This document shows positions 45,480-57,024 of a DNA stretch of 64,000 nt, one piece after another. The notes under the pieces were generated by a model. It made no database searches, was not told the origin of the DNA, and saw only the letters and a program-made list of their open reading frames with translations. The DNA is from Cepaea nemoralis (lineage: Eukaryota; Mollusca; Gastropoda; Stylommatophora; Helicidae). The stretch is from assembly GCA_014155875.1 (NCBI GenBank), contig JACEFZ010011112.1, forward strand, positions 145,001-209,000, given 5' to 3'. Position 1 is the first letter of the stretch. Every line of letters begins with the position of its first letter. Made by a program: the position numbers and the translations under genes.

Positions 45480-45570
45480 CCAGTTTACAGCAGAGCTGCG
45501 ATATTTTCACCTTTCAGCCGACACATCCGACTTCTTCAGGCATTTGTTGACCGGGTTACGTTCCCGAGAA
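45480..45570 (-). mobile_element. Second possible hammerhead-like terminus
   Basis: On minus, 45543-45508 reads CTGAAGA, stem AGTCG/CGGCT around GATGTGT, then GAAAG. This is the hammerhead core with one change on each side and a paired stem II. No adjacent PLE coding sequence. Confidence 0.4.
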
Positions 45571-45682
45571 CAAGTGCTATAATGTCAAGTTTCATTCACT
45601 GAGCATTATAGTTGTGAAAACACGGCATAACAACCCAATTAAGACATTGACTCTAATGAGGTGATATATCGCCCTGTCGTAT

Positions 45683-46025
45683 CATCATCATCATCACATC
45701 ATCATCATCATCATCATCATTATCATCATCATCATCATCATCATCATCATCTTCCACTTCTGCCGTCAAGCGTCGTGGGGAGGAATAATTTTCGCTCCAG
45801 CACCAGGTGGGCGGCACTGGATAGTGTCATTCAGTGTGGTTGTACAATGTCTCTGATGTCGTCAATCCATTTTCTTATTGGACATCTTGGTCTCGTTGCA
45901 GATGCTCTTTGATGTAAGGCCAGTGATGGTAGTTCTTGGTGTTCATGGCCAAACCATTTTATCTTCTGTCTTTCAATAAATGTGGCACAAGGTGTTGATC
46001 CCACTGTCTGTCTCTGTCGTATAGT
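45683..46025 (-). pseudogene. LINE C-terminal relic L
   Basis: On minus: TIRQRQTVGSTPCATFIERQ, KIKWFGHE, LPSLALHQRASATRPR and KWIDDIRDIVQ, same family as relic F. The 3' end is a GAT/ATC repeat (45683-45750). The upstream end at about 46020 is abrupt. Confidence 0.8.
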
Positions 46026-46137
46026 TTGAGAAATCTCAAAGAGATAGAGGAAAACTAGAATTCCTCTTTCCCGATCCTGGCCCACTATAATTTTAGTAGC
46101 CTTCAATGGCTCAATTACTTGAGGCTATCAATGGAGT

Positions 46138-46377
46138 GCCGGTCTCTCTGGCCGAGGGGTTACAACACTTTCTCCGTAATCCCGTTTATAACGCAGTCTC
46201 GTAGCGGACGAGAACTGGAAGCGGTTCGACCCCCGCTGGTGACTTGCGGGATAACTGAGCCGGCCGCTCAGAAAGCAATGGCAAACTACTGAGCGTAATC
46301 TTGCCAAGAAATCAACAGACAGCTGAAAGATGCTGCTGTTGACAGCGATGTCCTGTAAAGGATATGCGGGAAAAAAA
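46138..46377 (+). mobile_element. SINE-I copy 13 with target duplication
   Basis: 11-bp duplication ATCAAT(G/A)GAGT (46127-46137, 46378-46388). The best tRNA-like head: A box TGGCCGAGGGG and B box GGTTCGACCCC. Core GGCAAACTACTGAGCG, hairpin TCCT-GTAA-AGGA, short A tail. Confidence 0.9.
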
Positions 46378-46388
46378 ATCAATAGAGT

Positions 46389-47455
46389 CCACGAGAGCCA
46401 AGGAAGTCCCCAAGGTCAACAAGGAAACGATTTCTTTGAATAATAATAATATTGTGGAGATTCCTTGCCACTCTGCTCTCAGATAAATAATTAATGTCTA
46501 GGGTGAAGTAATAGTTAACAGACAATAACATGAACACTCAAAGAATTAATAGAACACTCAGAGTGAAACTGAAATATTTATTAAACGTAATAACAAACAA
46601 ACTGGGGATGAGTTTTGGCCACTCTGATCACAAAATAATCACCCATTTCAAAGGAATGGTGTGTATTCATTAATACAATAAACATTCACTTTTTCAGACA
46701 AAAAATATAACCCATATTTCCACAATGGATTGAATCATACCCATATATCTGTTGGGTTATAATAATAGTTATAATTCTCTATCTTAAGCTCAATCCTCTC
46801 CACTCCATGTTGGGTTTTTAGACCCTACATGTTTAAATATTCTATGAGACTAAATAAATTGGGTCCATCGTGAGTTTGTTGTTCTGGTTCAGGTAGGGTT
46901 ATCGCCGAGGTTGCCTCTCTAATCCCAGGTACAGTCCCCTGGTTGATTTATAGTGATACGGGGCTACCTGCTTTATGTGGTTGGATGGAACTCTCGCCTG
47001 TAAGTTCTTCCAAAATAGGATTCGTCATCTCTCCAGCCAGGAGCTGACATGAAGAGTCATATCTGGTTCTGGGTGGATTTAACCACTACCTTCAACGTAG
47101 TCCAATTTCCTCTTAAAGCATAGCGTCGTCAGGTTTCAGGCTCCAGGCTAGATTTTGCCTTTTTAGTTCGCTGGCTGATTTGTAGGCCTTCGCTTCTCTC
47201 TTGCTTCCTCCTATGGAGTTTACCAGAATACAGAGGGATAGTTGAGCAGAAGACACAGACCATCAGTTCCAGTGGATCATCGCCTTTAGATCGCCTGCCA
47301 GAGGTTATTTTTGTGTGTTACCACACACGCTGAACGTCTTTCTGTCTTTACGCCATTTTCAAACTCTCTCGGATGCTTTTGCATTGCTGCCATCTCCCAA
47401 CCCGGATCTGACGTCATATCCAATGGCTGAGCTTCATGTCTGCTATATTAAGAAC
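46389..47455. other. Unclassified 1-kb spacer
   Basis: No coding motifs, no terminal repeats found. Could be part of an element I do not recognise. Confidence 0.35.
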
Positions 47456-47552
47456 TAGCTGACCCGGCCCGGCTTCGCCCAGACCCTGGTGGGGAGCATC
47501 TCATTTAATTCATATAAGTAGTCATATAAGTTCTCGTTCCCGTTACCGACTA

Positions 47553-47623
<71 letters not shown>

Positions 47624-47826
47624 GTCTGTCTGTCTGTCTGACCCGGCCCGTCTTCGCCCAGACCCTGATGGGGAGCATCTCATTTAATTCATATAAGTAG
47701 TCATATAAGTTCCCGTTCCGACTATCTATCTGTCTGTCTGTCTGACCCGGCCCGGCATCGCCCAATTCCTGGTGGGAGCATCTAATTTAATTCATATAAG
47801 TAGTCATATAAGTTCCCGTTCCCGAC

Positions 47827-47888
<62 letters not shown>

Positions 47889-48004
47889 TCTATCTGTCTG
47901 TCTGTCTGACCCGGCCCAGCCCATGGTGGAGAGCATCTCATTTAAATTATATAAGTAGTCATATAAGATCCCATTCCCGACTATCTGTCTGACTGTCTGT
48001 CTGT
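47456..48004. repeat. Four ~85-bp segments alternating with (TCTG)n
   Basis: TGACCCGGCC..GGGAGCATCT, then TTCATATAAGTAGTCATATA recurs at about 47459, 47639, 47742 and 47907, each followed by a TCTG run (the longest ~90 bp at 47550-47640; a TCTA block at 47871-47895). Confidence 0.9.
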
Positions 48005-49570
48005 CTTGGGTAAATGGAGGAGGGAGGAGGAAGAGGGAGGTGGAGGAGGGAGGAGGAGGGAGGAGACAGGAGGAGTAGGGAGGAATAGGAGGGAGGAGGA
48101 GGGATTAGGAGGAGGAGGGAGGAGTAGGGTGGAGGAGGAGGCGAGGAGGAGGGAGGAGGAAGAGGGAGAAGGAGGAGGGAGAAGGAGGAGGAGGAGGAAT
48201 GTGAAGGGAGGAGGAGGGAGGAGGTAGAGGGAGGAGGAGGAGGAGGGAGGCGGAGAGAGGAGGAAGAGGGAGGAGGAGGAATGTGAAGGGAGGAGGAGGG
48301 AGGAGGTAGAGGGAGGAGGTGGAGAGGAAGGAGGAGGGGGAGGAGGGAGGAAGAAGGAGGAGGAGGGGGAGGAGTGATGAGGAGGAGGGAGGAGGAGGTA
48401 GAGGGAGGAGGAAGAGGAGGTAGAGGGAGGAGGAGGGAGGAGGCGGAGAGGGAGGAGGAGGAAGGAGGAGGGGGAGGAGGAAGGAGGAGGAGGGAGAAAA
48501 AAGGAGGAGGAGGGAGGAGGAGTGATGAGGAGGAGGAGGAGGAAGAGGGAGGAGGAGGAATGTGAAGGGAGGAGGAGGGAGGAGGTAGAGGGAGGAGGGA
48601 GGAGGAGGAGTGAGGAGGAGGAAGGAGGAGGGGGAGGAGGGAGGAGGAGGGAGGGAGAAGGAGGGAGGAGGAGGAATGTGAAGGGAGGAGGAGGGAGGAG
48701 GAGAATGCAGGAGGAGGGATGAGGAAGAGGGAGGAGGAGGAATGTGAAGGGAGGAGGAGGGAGGAGGTAGAGGGAGGAGGGAGGAGGAGGAGAGGGAGGA
48801 GGAGGAAGGGGGAGGAGGGAGGAGGAGGAGGGAGGAAGAAGGATGGATGAGGAGGAATGTGAAGGGAGGAGGAGGGATAGGGAGGAGGGGGAGGGGAAGA
48901 GGAAGAGGGTATGAGGAAGAGTGGAGAGGAGGAGGGAGGAGCTAGAGGGAGGAGGATGGAGGAGGGAGAGGGAGGAGGGAAGAGGAAGAGGGTAGGAGGA
49001 GGAGGGGAGAGGAGGAGAAGAAGGGAGAAGGAGGAGGAGGGAGGAGGAGGATGGAGGAGGGAGAGGGAGGAGGGGAAGAGGAAGAGGGTAGGATGAGGAG
49101 GGAGGAGGAGAAGGAGGAGGAGGGGAGAGAAAGAGGGAGGAGGCAGACGGAGGAGAAGGAAGGAGGAGGAGGAAGGAGGGAGAATGAGGAGGGGAGGAAG
49201 GAAAGGGAGGTGGAAGAGGAGGAGGAAAGAGGGAGGGGGAGGAGGAGGTAGAGGGAGGAGGAGGAGGAAGGAAAGGGAGGAGGAAGGGGGGAGGAGGGTG
49301 GAGGGAGGAGGAGGAGGTAGAGGGAGGAGGAGGTAGGAGGAGGAGGAAGAGGGAAAAGTGAGAAGGAGGAGGGAGGATGATGAGGGAGAAGGAGGCAGGA
49401 GGAGGAGGAGGGAGAGGGAGAAGGAGGGAAGATGAGGGAGGAGGCGGAGGGAGTAGGAGGGAGTAGGATGGAGGAGGTGGGGATAGGAAGAGGGAGAAGG
49501 AGGAGGGAGAGGGAGGAGGAAGAGGAGGAGGGTGGATGGAGGAGGAGGGAGGAGAAGAGAGGAGGAGAGA
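48005..49570. repeat. (GGA)n-rich purine tract, ~1.56 kb
   Basis: Almost entirely G and A on plus with GGAGGAGGGA words, AATGTGAAGG variants at about 48198, 48279, 48559, 48675, 48740 and 48857, and TAGAGGG words. The spaced AATGTGAAGG words suggest a higher-order unit. 530-540-codon minus frames of Ser/Pro/Leu are by-products. Confidence 0.95.
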
Positions 49571-49672
49571 GTTCGCCATTCCGAATTCATACTCGTCTAG
49601 TTCTTCCCTTCTACACGACTGTAGATAACTTCCTTACACATAAAAAGATGAATTGTTATTGATATTGCCGTG

Positions 49673-49777
49673 GCATGGAGGAATATCAGCAGCAGAGTTG
49701 ATCCAAAAAACCAAAGACTGAGATCTACGGAGAGCCATGAACGCCTACGCCAGCCGGCACGGCACTTGATGATGATG
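49673..49777 (+). mobile_element. Very short LINE 3' fragment M with target duplication
   Basis: 105 bp: GGCATGGAGGAATATCAGCA ..., ending CGGCACGGCACTTGATGATG, matching 28066-28168. ATTGCCGTG flanks it (49664-49672, 49778-49786). Severe 5' truncation, typical of target-primed reverse transcription. Confidence 0.9.
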
Positions 49778-50362
49778 ATTGCCGTGTGACGATTCTGTGT
49801 AGTCACGTCATTTTCTTCCCTTTCCCTAGCGTTTTGGTTCGGGGATTCTTTCATCATCATCATCATATATTTACGTACGTATTTTGGGAGGGGGAGGAGG
49901 GAGGAGGAGGAAGAAGAAAAAAAAACTATGACAGTTGACAGCTCTGGAATGAAAGGAAGGCGTGTAGAAAATTTCATCTCAATCGGATGGGCCGTTCGCG
50001 AACAAATAAAGGACATACATATTTACATACATATATACATACACTTTGTTTTATAGATATAGATAGATAACGACGTTCCGTTCCAAAATAGCGCTGTTTT
50101 TTTTTTTTTTTTTTCAAATTCTGATGATGTAGATTTTATCTTTCTTTAGAAACTGTAGGCGCAAATTCCTTTAGTTTAAAATTATTTACTTCTACTGGTG
50201 GTAGTTGTTGGCGCTGTTGCTAACTGGAGGGTAGTGCGGGGAAATTCCAACAGTGATGTGGCGGTTTGCAAGATGTATGCTACACGCCATTCGGTCCAAA
50301 TGTAAGTGACATTTGGCAATATTATTCTTCGGCAATGAAAGAATTAAGTACCATAAACTATT

Positions 50363-50607
50363 TTTTTTTTTTTTTGCATATCCTTTACAGGACATCGCTG
50401 TCAACACCAGCATCTTTCAGCTGTATGTTGATTTCTTAGCAAGATTACGCACAGTAGTTTGCCATTGCTCTCTGAGCGGCCGGCTCACATACCCCGTAAG
50501 TTACCGATGCGATTCGAACCACTGCTGATTCTCACCGTCATCACGTTACCGACGAGAGTATACGAGATTACGGAGAAAAGTCATAACCTCTAAGCCACAA
50601 AGCCGGC
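50363..50607 (-). mobile_element. SINE-I copy 14 with target duplication
   Basis: 12-bp perfect duplication CCATAAACTATT (50351-50362, 50608-50619). On minus: A box TGGCTTAGAGG, B box GGTTCGAATCG, core, hairpin and poly-A tail (T-run on plus). The 5' end starts GCCGGCTTTGTGG. Confidence 0.92.
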
Positions 50608-50735
50608 CCATAAACTATTAGTATAAGCTAAAACAAGGAAGTAGTGTTCTTCTGCCACCGAGCACTCTATCTGTAACCGCACAGTTGGTATGTCAAGGAT
50701 TTCACAGAAAGTCATTTCCACGTTATACTGTCTGC

Positions 50736-50962
50736 CTACCGGTCTCATTGGCGAAGAGATTAACGACTTTCTCTGTAATCCTGTATATCCACGTGCGGAA
50801 CACAGCTGCGCGAGATTCGGCAGCTGATCTCGTCGTGTTGATTACTTACGGGGTATATGAGCCGGTGGCTCAGAAAGCGATGGCAGACTACTGAGTGTAA
50901 TCTTGCAGCTGAAAAATGCTGGCGTTGATTGCAACTTCCTGTAAGGGATATGCAACTTAAAA
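50736..50962 (+). mobile_element. SINE-I copy 15
   Basis: A-box-like TGGCGAAGAG, core GGCAGACTACTGAGTG with a deletion after CTTGC, terminal TCCT-GTAA-GGGA (a U-G wobble replaces U-A in the stem). It mixes features of the two SINE-I tail subtypes. Confidence 0.8.
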
Positions 50963-50996
50963 TAAAAGCTGTCTGTCTGGGACAGGGCATACGTGC

Positions 50997-51118
50997 ATTC
51001 ATCCATCCATCCATCCATCCATCCACCCATCCATGCACGCACGCAGCCACCCAGATCCCATCCATCCATCCACTCATCCATCCATCCATCCATCCATCCA
51101 CCCATCCACCCACCCATA
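50997..51118. repeat. (CATC)n microsatellite
   Basis: CATC runs at 50998-51035 and 51058-51115 split by a CACGCACGCAGCCACC segment, followed by TA and CA runs. Confidence 0.9.
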
Positions 51119-51289
51119 TATATATATACACACAAGAAGGTAGTTAGTAAGGACATATATATGCACGCACACGCACATACACCCACCAATCCACCACACA
51201 AACACACAGATGCAGGCAGACGCAAACATACACAACTTGTACATATGTGCATGCATACCTTCATGACTGCCTTTCTGCCAATGTAGTTA

Positions 51290-52015
51290 CATACATCCTT
51301 CCGAACTACCTTCTTGTCTATCTCTCTGCCTACCTACCTACGTAGTCGCATACCTGTCTCTCTACCTTTACCTACTTTCCTTTCTCTCTGTTTGTCTATC
51401 TACTACCTGCATACCTACATACCGGTCTGTCTGTTTCCTGCGTACCTACCTACTTACCATCATACCTGCCTGTTTGCATAACTACCTGCCTTCATACCTA
51501 CCTACTTACCTACCAACCTATGCACCGGCTTCTCTGCATGCCTAACATCCTACCTACCTGCTTGCCTGCCTACCTGCCAGCCTACCTACTTTCCGTGATA
51601 TTTGTTTGCCTGTCCGCCTACCTACACACTTGGCAGTCTACCTATCTGCCTGCCTACATGAGTGATTGTCTGCCTACCTACATTAGTGATTGGAAGGGCC
51701 GAATGTAAGATGGACCTGCGTGCCCAATTTGTGACCCTTTGAAACTAAAGTTAAATCAAATAAAACCTACTTACCTACCTACCCACTTACCTGCCCATCT
51801 ACGTATCTGCCTGTCTATCTACCTATGTGTCTACCTACCTAACTTGCCTGTCTGCCTACCTACCTACCTCCCTGCATACTTGGCTACCTACTTATCTACC
51901 TGCCTACCTAATTATCTACCTACCTACTTATCTACCTACATACCTACTTATCTACCTACCTACCTACCTTCCTGTCTACTTAACTATTTACAAACTTAGC
52001 TTCCTACCTACCTGT
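51290..52015. repeat. Degenerate (CTAC/CTGC)n array, ~720 bp
   Basis: Words CTACCTAC, CTGCCTAC and CATACCTA dominate, interrupted at about 51660-51770 by unique DNA. Tyr/Leu/Pro frames are by-products. 52016-52595 shows no element. Confidence 0.9.
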
Positions 52016-52597
52016 GTGTGGGCCTAAGGGCGAACAGACAGGAGAGAAACATTACTTTAAACGCACACATTTTCCTATGAAAAGCAGTTAAATCACCTAC
52101 TTGTGACCCGACACGGACAATTGAATATCAATACGCTCTGCTTCCAGACGAGGCACTTAATTTAGCTCGCAGTCACAAGGTCTGGCAACCGCCAAGATCC
52201 TGGTTCCGGTTGCATGGTTGGGATGACGAGGAAGGCAGAAATAGGATTGGTCTGGTGTTTCTAAATTTGATGATGGCTCAAGTTTTCATAATGTCAAATG
52301 TCAAAAGTGGCTGATGGCAATGGATTGTCTTTGGCGCTGCTGCTTTCAGGATTGATCGTTCGCTGCAGTGATGATTACCTCTGTTTTGGAATTTTTTTAA
52401 TGTGGGCTCTCCTAAATGGATTATGGCAGACGGTGGGATAATAAATTCCATCCATCTTGATATCTTAACGGGTGTTGTCGGTGATCGATGGTCTGCGTGT
52501 AACCGCGATAGTATTTGTTGCTATGCTTCTTCTGTTGCGGGCATTTATTATTTAAAATCCACATGTCCAGGCAGAGGTTACTATAATACAGTTATTC

Positions 52598-53130
52598 ACA
52601 GTCATTACTTTAACATATTCTGTCCCAGTTATTTTAACACATTCTGCCCCAGCTGTTATTTTAACACATTCTGCCCCAGCTGTTAGTTTAACACATTCTA
52701 TCCCTGTTGTTACCGGTTTCGTGGTGAAGGAAGTTACGGGGGCGGTTCGTGATCCCGCATATCCAGGTTCGAAACACCTCTGCGGGCGATTTGTCAGCAG
52801 ACCGAGTTGAGTTGGTTTTTTACGAAATGGTATGGGTGCCGATCTTTCAGAAAGCAATGACAAACTACTGAACGTAAACTTGCTAAGACATCACAATAGC
52901 AAAAAATACTGGTGTTGACTGCAGCGTCCTGTAAAGGATGTGCAACTAACTTTATCCCGGGTTTTAGTTTAACACATTCTGTCCCAGTTGTTGGTTTAAC
53001 ACATTCTCTCCCAGCTGTAACTTTAACACATTATGTACCCGCTCTTACTTGAACAGCATATGTTCAAGTTGCAACGTTATCACATTTGTACCAGCTTTTA
53101 GTTTAACACATTCTGTCCCAGCGGTTTTTA
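52598..53130. repeat. ~28-bp degenerate repeat split by a SINE
   Basis: TTTAACACATTCTG(T/C)CCCAG units with (T/C)TGTTAGT linkers at 52610-52715 and 52965-53125. Confidence 0.8.
52720..52958 (+). mobile_element. SINE-I copy 16 inside the ~28-bp repeat
   Basis: B-box-like AGGTTCGAAACAC (about 52769), core ACAAACTACTGAACG (about 52860), hairpin TCCT-GTAA-AGGA (about 52929), tail GTGCAACTAACTTTA. No clear target duplication. Confidence 0.8.
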
Positions 53131-54000
53131 AAAAAGTATACATTATGTCCCCGATGTTGCTTGAATTCATTCGGTCCAAGCTTTTACCTGCCGTGATTTT
53201 AGCCAGCCATTACTCCTTATGTCGCCTTTGCAACCCACCCATCGTTTTCTCCCTATGTCGACCCCATCTTGCAAAGGTAATTAATGCTTTCATTTAATGT
53301 TTTCATAAGGGGTTGTAATCACCATCTTCCACCTCCACTACCCCATCCGCTTTTTTCGATAAGAATGGAGGAAAGAACGTTATAGGTGAGGAGAATTTGC
53401 AGTTTATTTACTAAAAAAATCAAAACGCACGAAAGGTCCAAGTGTGCAGATGCTGAGTATTAGTTAGAAAGAACACAAAATAAATGCTTACGTCAGAGAG
53501 TAATCACAGGTGATCGCAGAACAAATGACTTCAATCCCAGATGGTTATAAAGCGATCCACTTCAGCGCGAATATGATTCTGACGCTGTCAGTTTTCAGAA
53601 AGGTTAATGGGTTTTTAGTCAGTAAACATACAGCGTGTTGAATATTCATGCAGGAATATGACGGACGATGGCCGGCATTCGAACTTATTAAGAACACTGG
53701 GGACAGATGGACGTTTTGAAATGCCATTCTGTTGATACAGCTGATGTTTGCTTTCTAATTAACTGTTGATAATATATATTATAAATGATGACTTTATTGC
53801 ATTAACAATTTTAAAATACTGAAACGAAAGATCTACATGGTTTATACCTTGAACTGCCAAAAATTACATACATACCAAACAGTGTAAAAGAAAGATAGAT
53901 ACATAATGTATACACAGTTATTCTATAGAACTTCAATTATTAAAACAGCGACATACGACATTAACAACAGGTTGGTCGCATGTAGATGATGGCATGTATT
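53131..54000. other. Unclassified spacer
   Basis: No element or conserved frame seen. Confidence 0.4.
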
Positions 54001-54029
54001 ATCTACTCAACCCTCTTATATCGCGATGT

Positions 54030-54560
54030 AATTCTTTAGACCCAGACAACCGTGGTGTGCTGAAAAAGGTGAAGACAGGCATGCTTCGTGCAGAATGGCA
54101 TTCTTCACTTCATAAATCAAAGATATGGAGCATTTGTTGGATCTTTTCCCCAGGACATGTTGGTGTGGTGGCGAACGAGCAGCCGGACAGATTGGCTGGG
54201 TCTGCACCTTTGAGTGAGGTATTGATGTAAGATCAGGCAGACGTGACCAGCGCTCTTTGGGACCATGTATATAGTGTTGAAGAACAGATAAATCATTATG
54301 CCTCAAGAGCAAATGGAACGGCGGGGAGTGACAAGAGGATATGGTCGACACTCCAAGGAAAGGCCAGATGGACCTCTCAGACTGCAGCTGGTACCATTAG
54401 TACTGAGACTCTTCGCTTTCTGTTGAAGATGAGGACGAACACATATGGGAATGTCTTGAGCGCTGTAAGGTCGGTTCTTGACTCAAGTCAACTGTTTTGT
54501 ATCCAGGTTGAAATGTATTTGTATCACCTACCGCTCCAGCCACCAGATGCCACCAAGTGA
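54030..54560 (+). pseudogene. LINE RNase H domain relic N
   Basis: 54030-54230 encodes LKKVKTGMLRAEWHSSLH, then WSICWIFSPGHVGVVANEQP and DRLAGSAPLSEV: the C-terminal half of a LINE-type RNase H (PGH-G-NE-AD-LA signature). After a stop, LRFLLKMRTNTYGNVLSAVR continues the tail in a new frame. A separate LINE class from the C-terminal relics above, since those lack RNase H. Confidence 0.75.
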
Positions 54561-55224
54561 ACCTAATCAATCTCATCTTTCCACCCCAAACACTCCAAAC
54601 CCTCAATTGCGTAATTGCTTTTCTATTCTTTCTGCCCTTTCATCCGCACGGTAATAAAGTGTCTGCATTAATTTCAAGAAGCCAGTCATGGCACAATTTT
54701 ATTACAAACTATTATGGCGGTTATTGGCGCGACTCGGAAATTGATGGCAGCAGGCTAGAGGTATTTAGTTCCTGTCAGCGAGCTGTTCCGTTATTTCCTA
54801 TGTGGGCTCGATCATCGCTGGGACTGCAAACATTTGGCTATATTTTCATTGTCATATTGCGAATAAGGTTTTGTTTGTGACTACGCTTTGTCGCATTTTC
54901 GCTGTAGAATGGGTTATTGTTTATCCGCAAAGTATTTAATACATGGTTGCCTGTGTTGTGTTCCATCGATAGCACTGAGAACTTTCTGGGACCTTTTCGC
55001 GTTTAGGTTGTTCTTACTTTTAACCAAGAAGATGTTAATATTGCTGACATATTCCATTCCGTGTTTTAATTAATTTCCCATCAGCATTTTGTTTTCCTAC
55101 TTTAAAACCAGAATAGATCAAGTAAAGGCTGGATTTCAGAAACTAAAATCTATCGTTTGTAATAAGTGACTATCATTGAAATGTCAGAAAGAGAATACTA
55201 AAATGTTACTTGGAACATGTTTTG
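54561..55224. other. Unclassified spacer
   Basis: Nothing recognised. Confidence 0.4.
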
Positions 55225-55345
55225 CTGTTCAGAAAGCAATGTCAAACTACTGAACGTAAACTTGCCAAGAAACCACGAATAACCAAACATTTTTGGGGTT
55301 GATTGCGACGTCTTGTAAAAGATATGAAACTAACTTTTGCTGTAT
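55225..55345 (+). mobile_element. SINE-I copy 17, 3' half
   Basis: GTTCAGAAAGCAATGTCAAA then CTACTGAACGTAAACTTGCC. The terminal hairpin is TCTT-GTAA-AAGA: both arms changed together relative to TCCT/AGGA, keeping the pairing. Confidence 0.8.
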
Positions 55346-55389
55346 ATTAGTTAATAATGGAATTTGAACGACCAGATTAGGAGGAACTT

Positions 55390-55920
55390 GGGAGCAAGGA
55401 AAATGCGGTTCCCAAGACGAATATTGTAGATACATTGAACTGCCAGAGTGACCAACATTGGCCTGGGGGAGGCTAGTGTTAGTTAATCACGGTTCCAACT
55501 TCACGGCAAAGGATCTCCCCATTATGCTCCGTTCATGTGCCAGTGAATATCACACAAAATGCTCCTCACTGCCCCTTGTGGAAAGGAACAGGCAGGAGTC
55601 TCGGCAAGCCAACAGCTCACAAGGGTATAGAAGCTAGTGAATGCAGAACATAATACACAACTATAAGAAGGAGACAAACTGCGTTCTTTTGTCATATAAT
55701 TATGGGAGAAACATTGGAATGCACTGTGACGACTGGAAAGATTAGTGAGGAAAGAGGCAGGGGCAAACCAGGAGAAACGATGCTGGATAAACTGAGACGG
55801 CGGCATGGAGGAATATGTTAATGAACATGAACGTCTGGACTAGTGCATGGATGGTCTGCAGCGATGTATGAACGCCCGCGCCAGCTGGCAGGGAACGACA
55901 TGACGATGAACATTATCTGT
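55390..55920 (+). pseudogene. LINE C-terminal relic O
   Basis: Pieces of the tail module: CGGTTCCCAAGACGAATATT (WF-RR), a ~150-bp foreign or duplicated piece, then YTTIRRRQTAFFCHII, TLECTVTTGKI, RGRGKPGETMLDKLRRRHGG and a decayed 3' end near 55905. Numerous frameshifts. Confidence 0.65.
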
Positions 55921-56289
55921 AGTGAAAGAAGAGATACATGCATCTCCAGGCTAAACAGTGTATGATGTAGTGACTTTGTCTGGCCTAGAGTTGGGATGTC
56001 AAACGTTGTCTGACCTACAGTGTGGGATGTCAGACATTCACGAGGTTTAGGGCACGAATAATCAGTTCTCTTTCTCCTAGACTTTCCTGCGCAACTCTCA
56101 ATTAACAATTTAATACACCCAATGCATTTTCCAACAGGTTTTTAACGACCTGTTTAAGTCCTATCCATAACTGGCGTTCGATGACTGGACTCCCAGCCTG
56201 CTAAATGAGGGAAAGATTGGTCACCTATTCCTCTGTGCAGGAAACCACTTCGGATTAGATTTTTGTTTGAACCACAACAGCAGGGAGCT

Positions 56290-56640
56290 GCGGTTTTGTA
56301 GTGACCGGTACGTTTGCCTGCCTGCCTGCCCGTCCACCCGGTTAGCATGTGTTCGAACCCCAGTAGAGGCGGGGAATTTTGTTTCTATCGACTTGGGCTG
56401 CTGGTTCTCCCAGTCTACAGTGTGTACCAGGTAATGTTGTGGGCAGTAAAGACGGTCAGTGTGATGATACTCACCACATTATCCAACGTGTGTGTCCGTG
56501 GGTCTATACACAAATGGGGCGTGACGTTTCCGGCCAACATATATATTGGGTCACCTCATAATGAAGTGAGATGACCAATTCCTTTGCTCGCTGCTTTCCC
56601 TTCCCAGAGAAAGTTCACAATTTCTCAATAAACTCAGTAT
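56290..56640 (+). mobile_element. SINE-V (tRNA-like head)
   Basis: B-box-like GTGTTCGAACCCC (about 56350) after a CCTG run, body with GCAGTAAAGACGGTCAGTGT, and tail AGATGACCAATTCC. Fragments at 4.6 and 23.8 kb match parts of it. A box unclear because of the CCTG run. 55921-56289 shows nothing recognised. Confidence 0.5.
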
Positions 56641-56760
56641 CAACATCATGCTCCATGCCGACAAGCATGATTGGCCATCTCACACAGTCACCAGTACTAG
56701 AACAGATCTGTGTTACTGCCCCGATTATGCATTGTGGCCAGTGTTAGATACTGATATAGT
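56641..56760 (-). pseudogene. LINE 3' end relic P
   Basis: On minus, RTDLF, LCEMANHACRHGA follows the terminal residues of the LINE tail (compare RVMTAHAFRHGT at 596-629). Very decayed. Confidence 0.45.
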
Positions 56761-56764
56761 TATA

Positions 56765-57017
56765 ACTGTCATTTACTGCCAATATAGTACCTTGCGATGT
56801 ATGCCGGGGGGGGGGGGGGGGGGGGGGGGGGGCTAGAACCTGAGGAATTAAGGTCGCCTGGCTAGTGCAATCGCCGCGAACTGTGCAGGTTAGTGTTTTC
56901 TTTTTGCCCCCGACAGAAAAGGAAAAAAAAAAAACTCCACAACCTTACAGAGGATTCGAACCAGGGTCTCCCGACGGAGAATCCGGCATTCTAGCCACTC
57001 GGCCAGCCGCTCCTGCG
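56765..57017 (-). mobile_element. SINE-II copy 2 (tRNA head)
   Basis: Matches 5984-6216. A box TGGCCGAGTGG and B-box-like TGGTTCGAATCC on minus. The internal G-run is expanded to about 29 bp (56803-56832). Confidence 0.8.
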
Positions 57018-57024
57018 TCTAAAA

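Larger units (their letters stand above)
47456..50075 (+). mobile_element. Interspersed element swollen by tetra- and trinucleotide repeats
   Basis: Begins AGCTGACCCGGCCCGGCTTC, a start often seen in animal repeats. It ends with AATTTCATCTCAATCGGATG, ..GCGAACAAATAAAGGACATA and TATAGATATAGATAGATAA, a common repeat 3' end. Between them lie four segment-A/TCTG blocks, 1.56 kb of GGA-rich repeat and ~400 bp of unique sequence with a LINE fragment inserted. No coding remains. That both ends belong to one element is an inference. Confidence 0.5.

Noticed and set aside
46138..46220. Possible free-standing tRNA gene
   Set aside because: A and B boxes are good, but the sequence is the head of a SINE with core, tail and TSD, and there is no paired acceptor stem.
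47959..49590. Ser/Pro/Leu-rich minus ORFs of 543 and 532 codons
   Set aside because: Translation of a GGA/TCC repeat in two frames; no domain, no signal peptide pattern beyond composition.
54994..55075. Hydrophobic end of an open frame near 55.0 kb as a membrane protein
   Set aside because: 61 codons of T-rich sequence with no partner features; expected by chance in AT-rich DNA.
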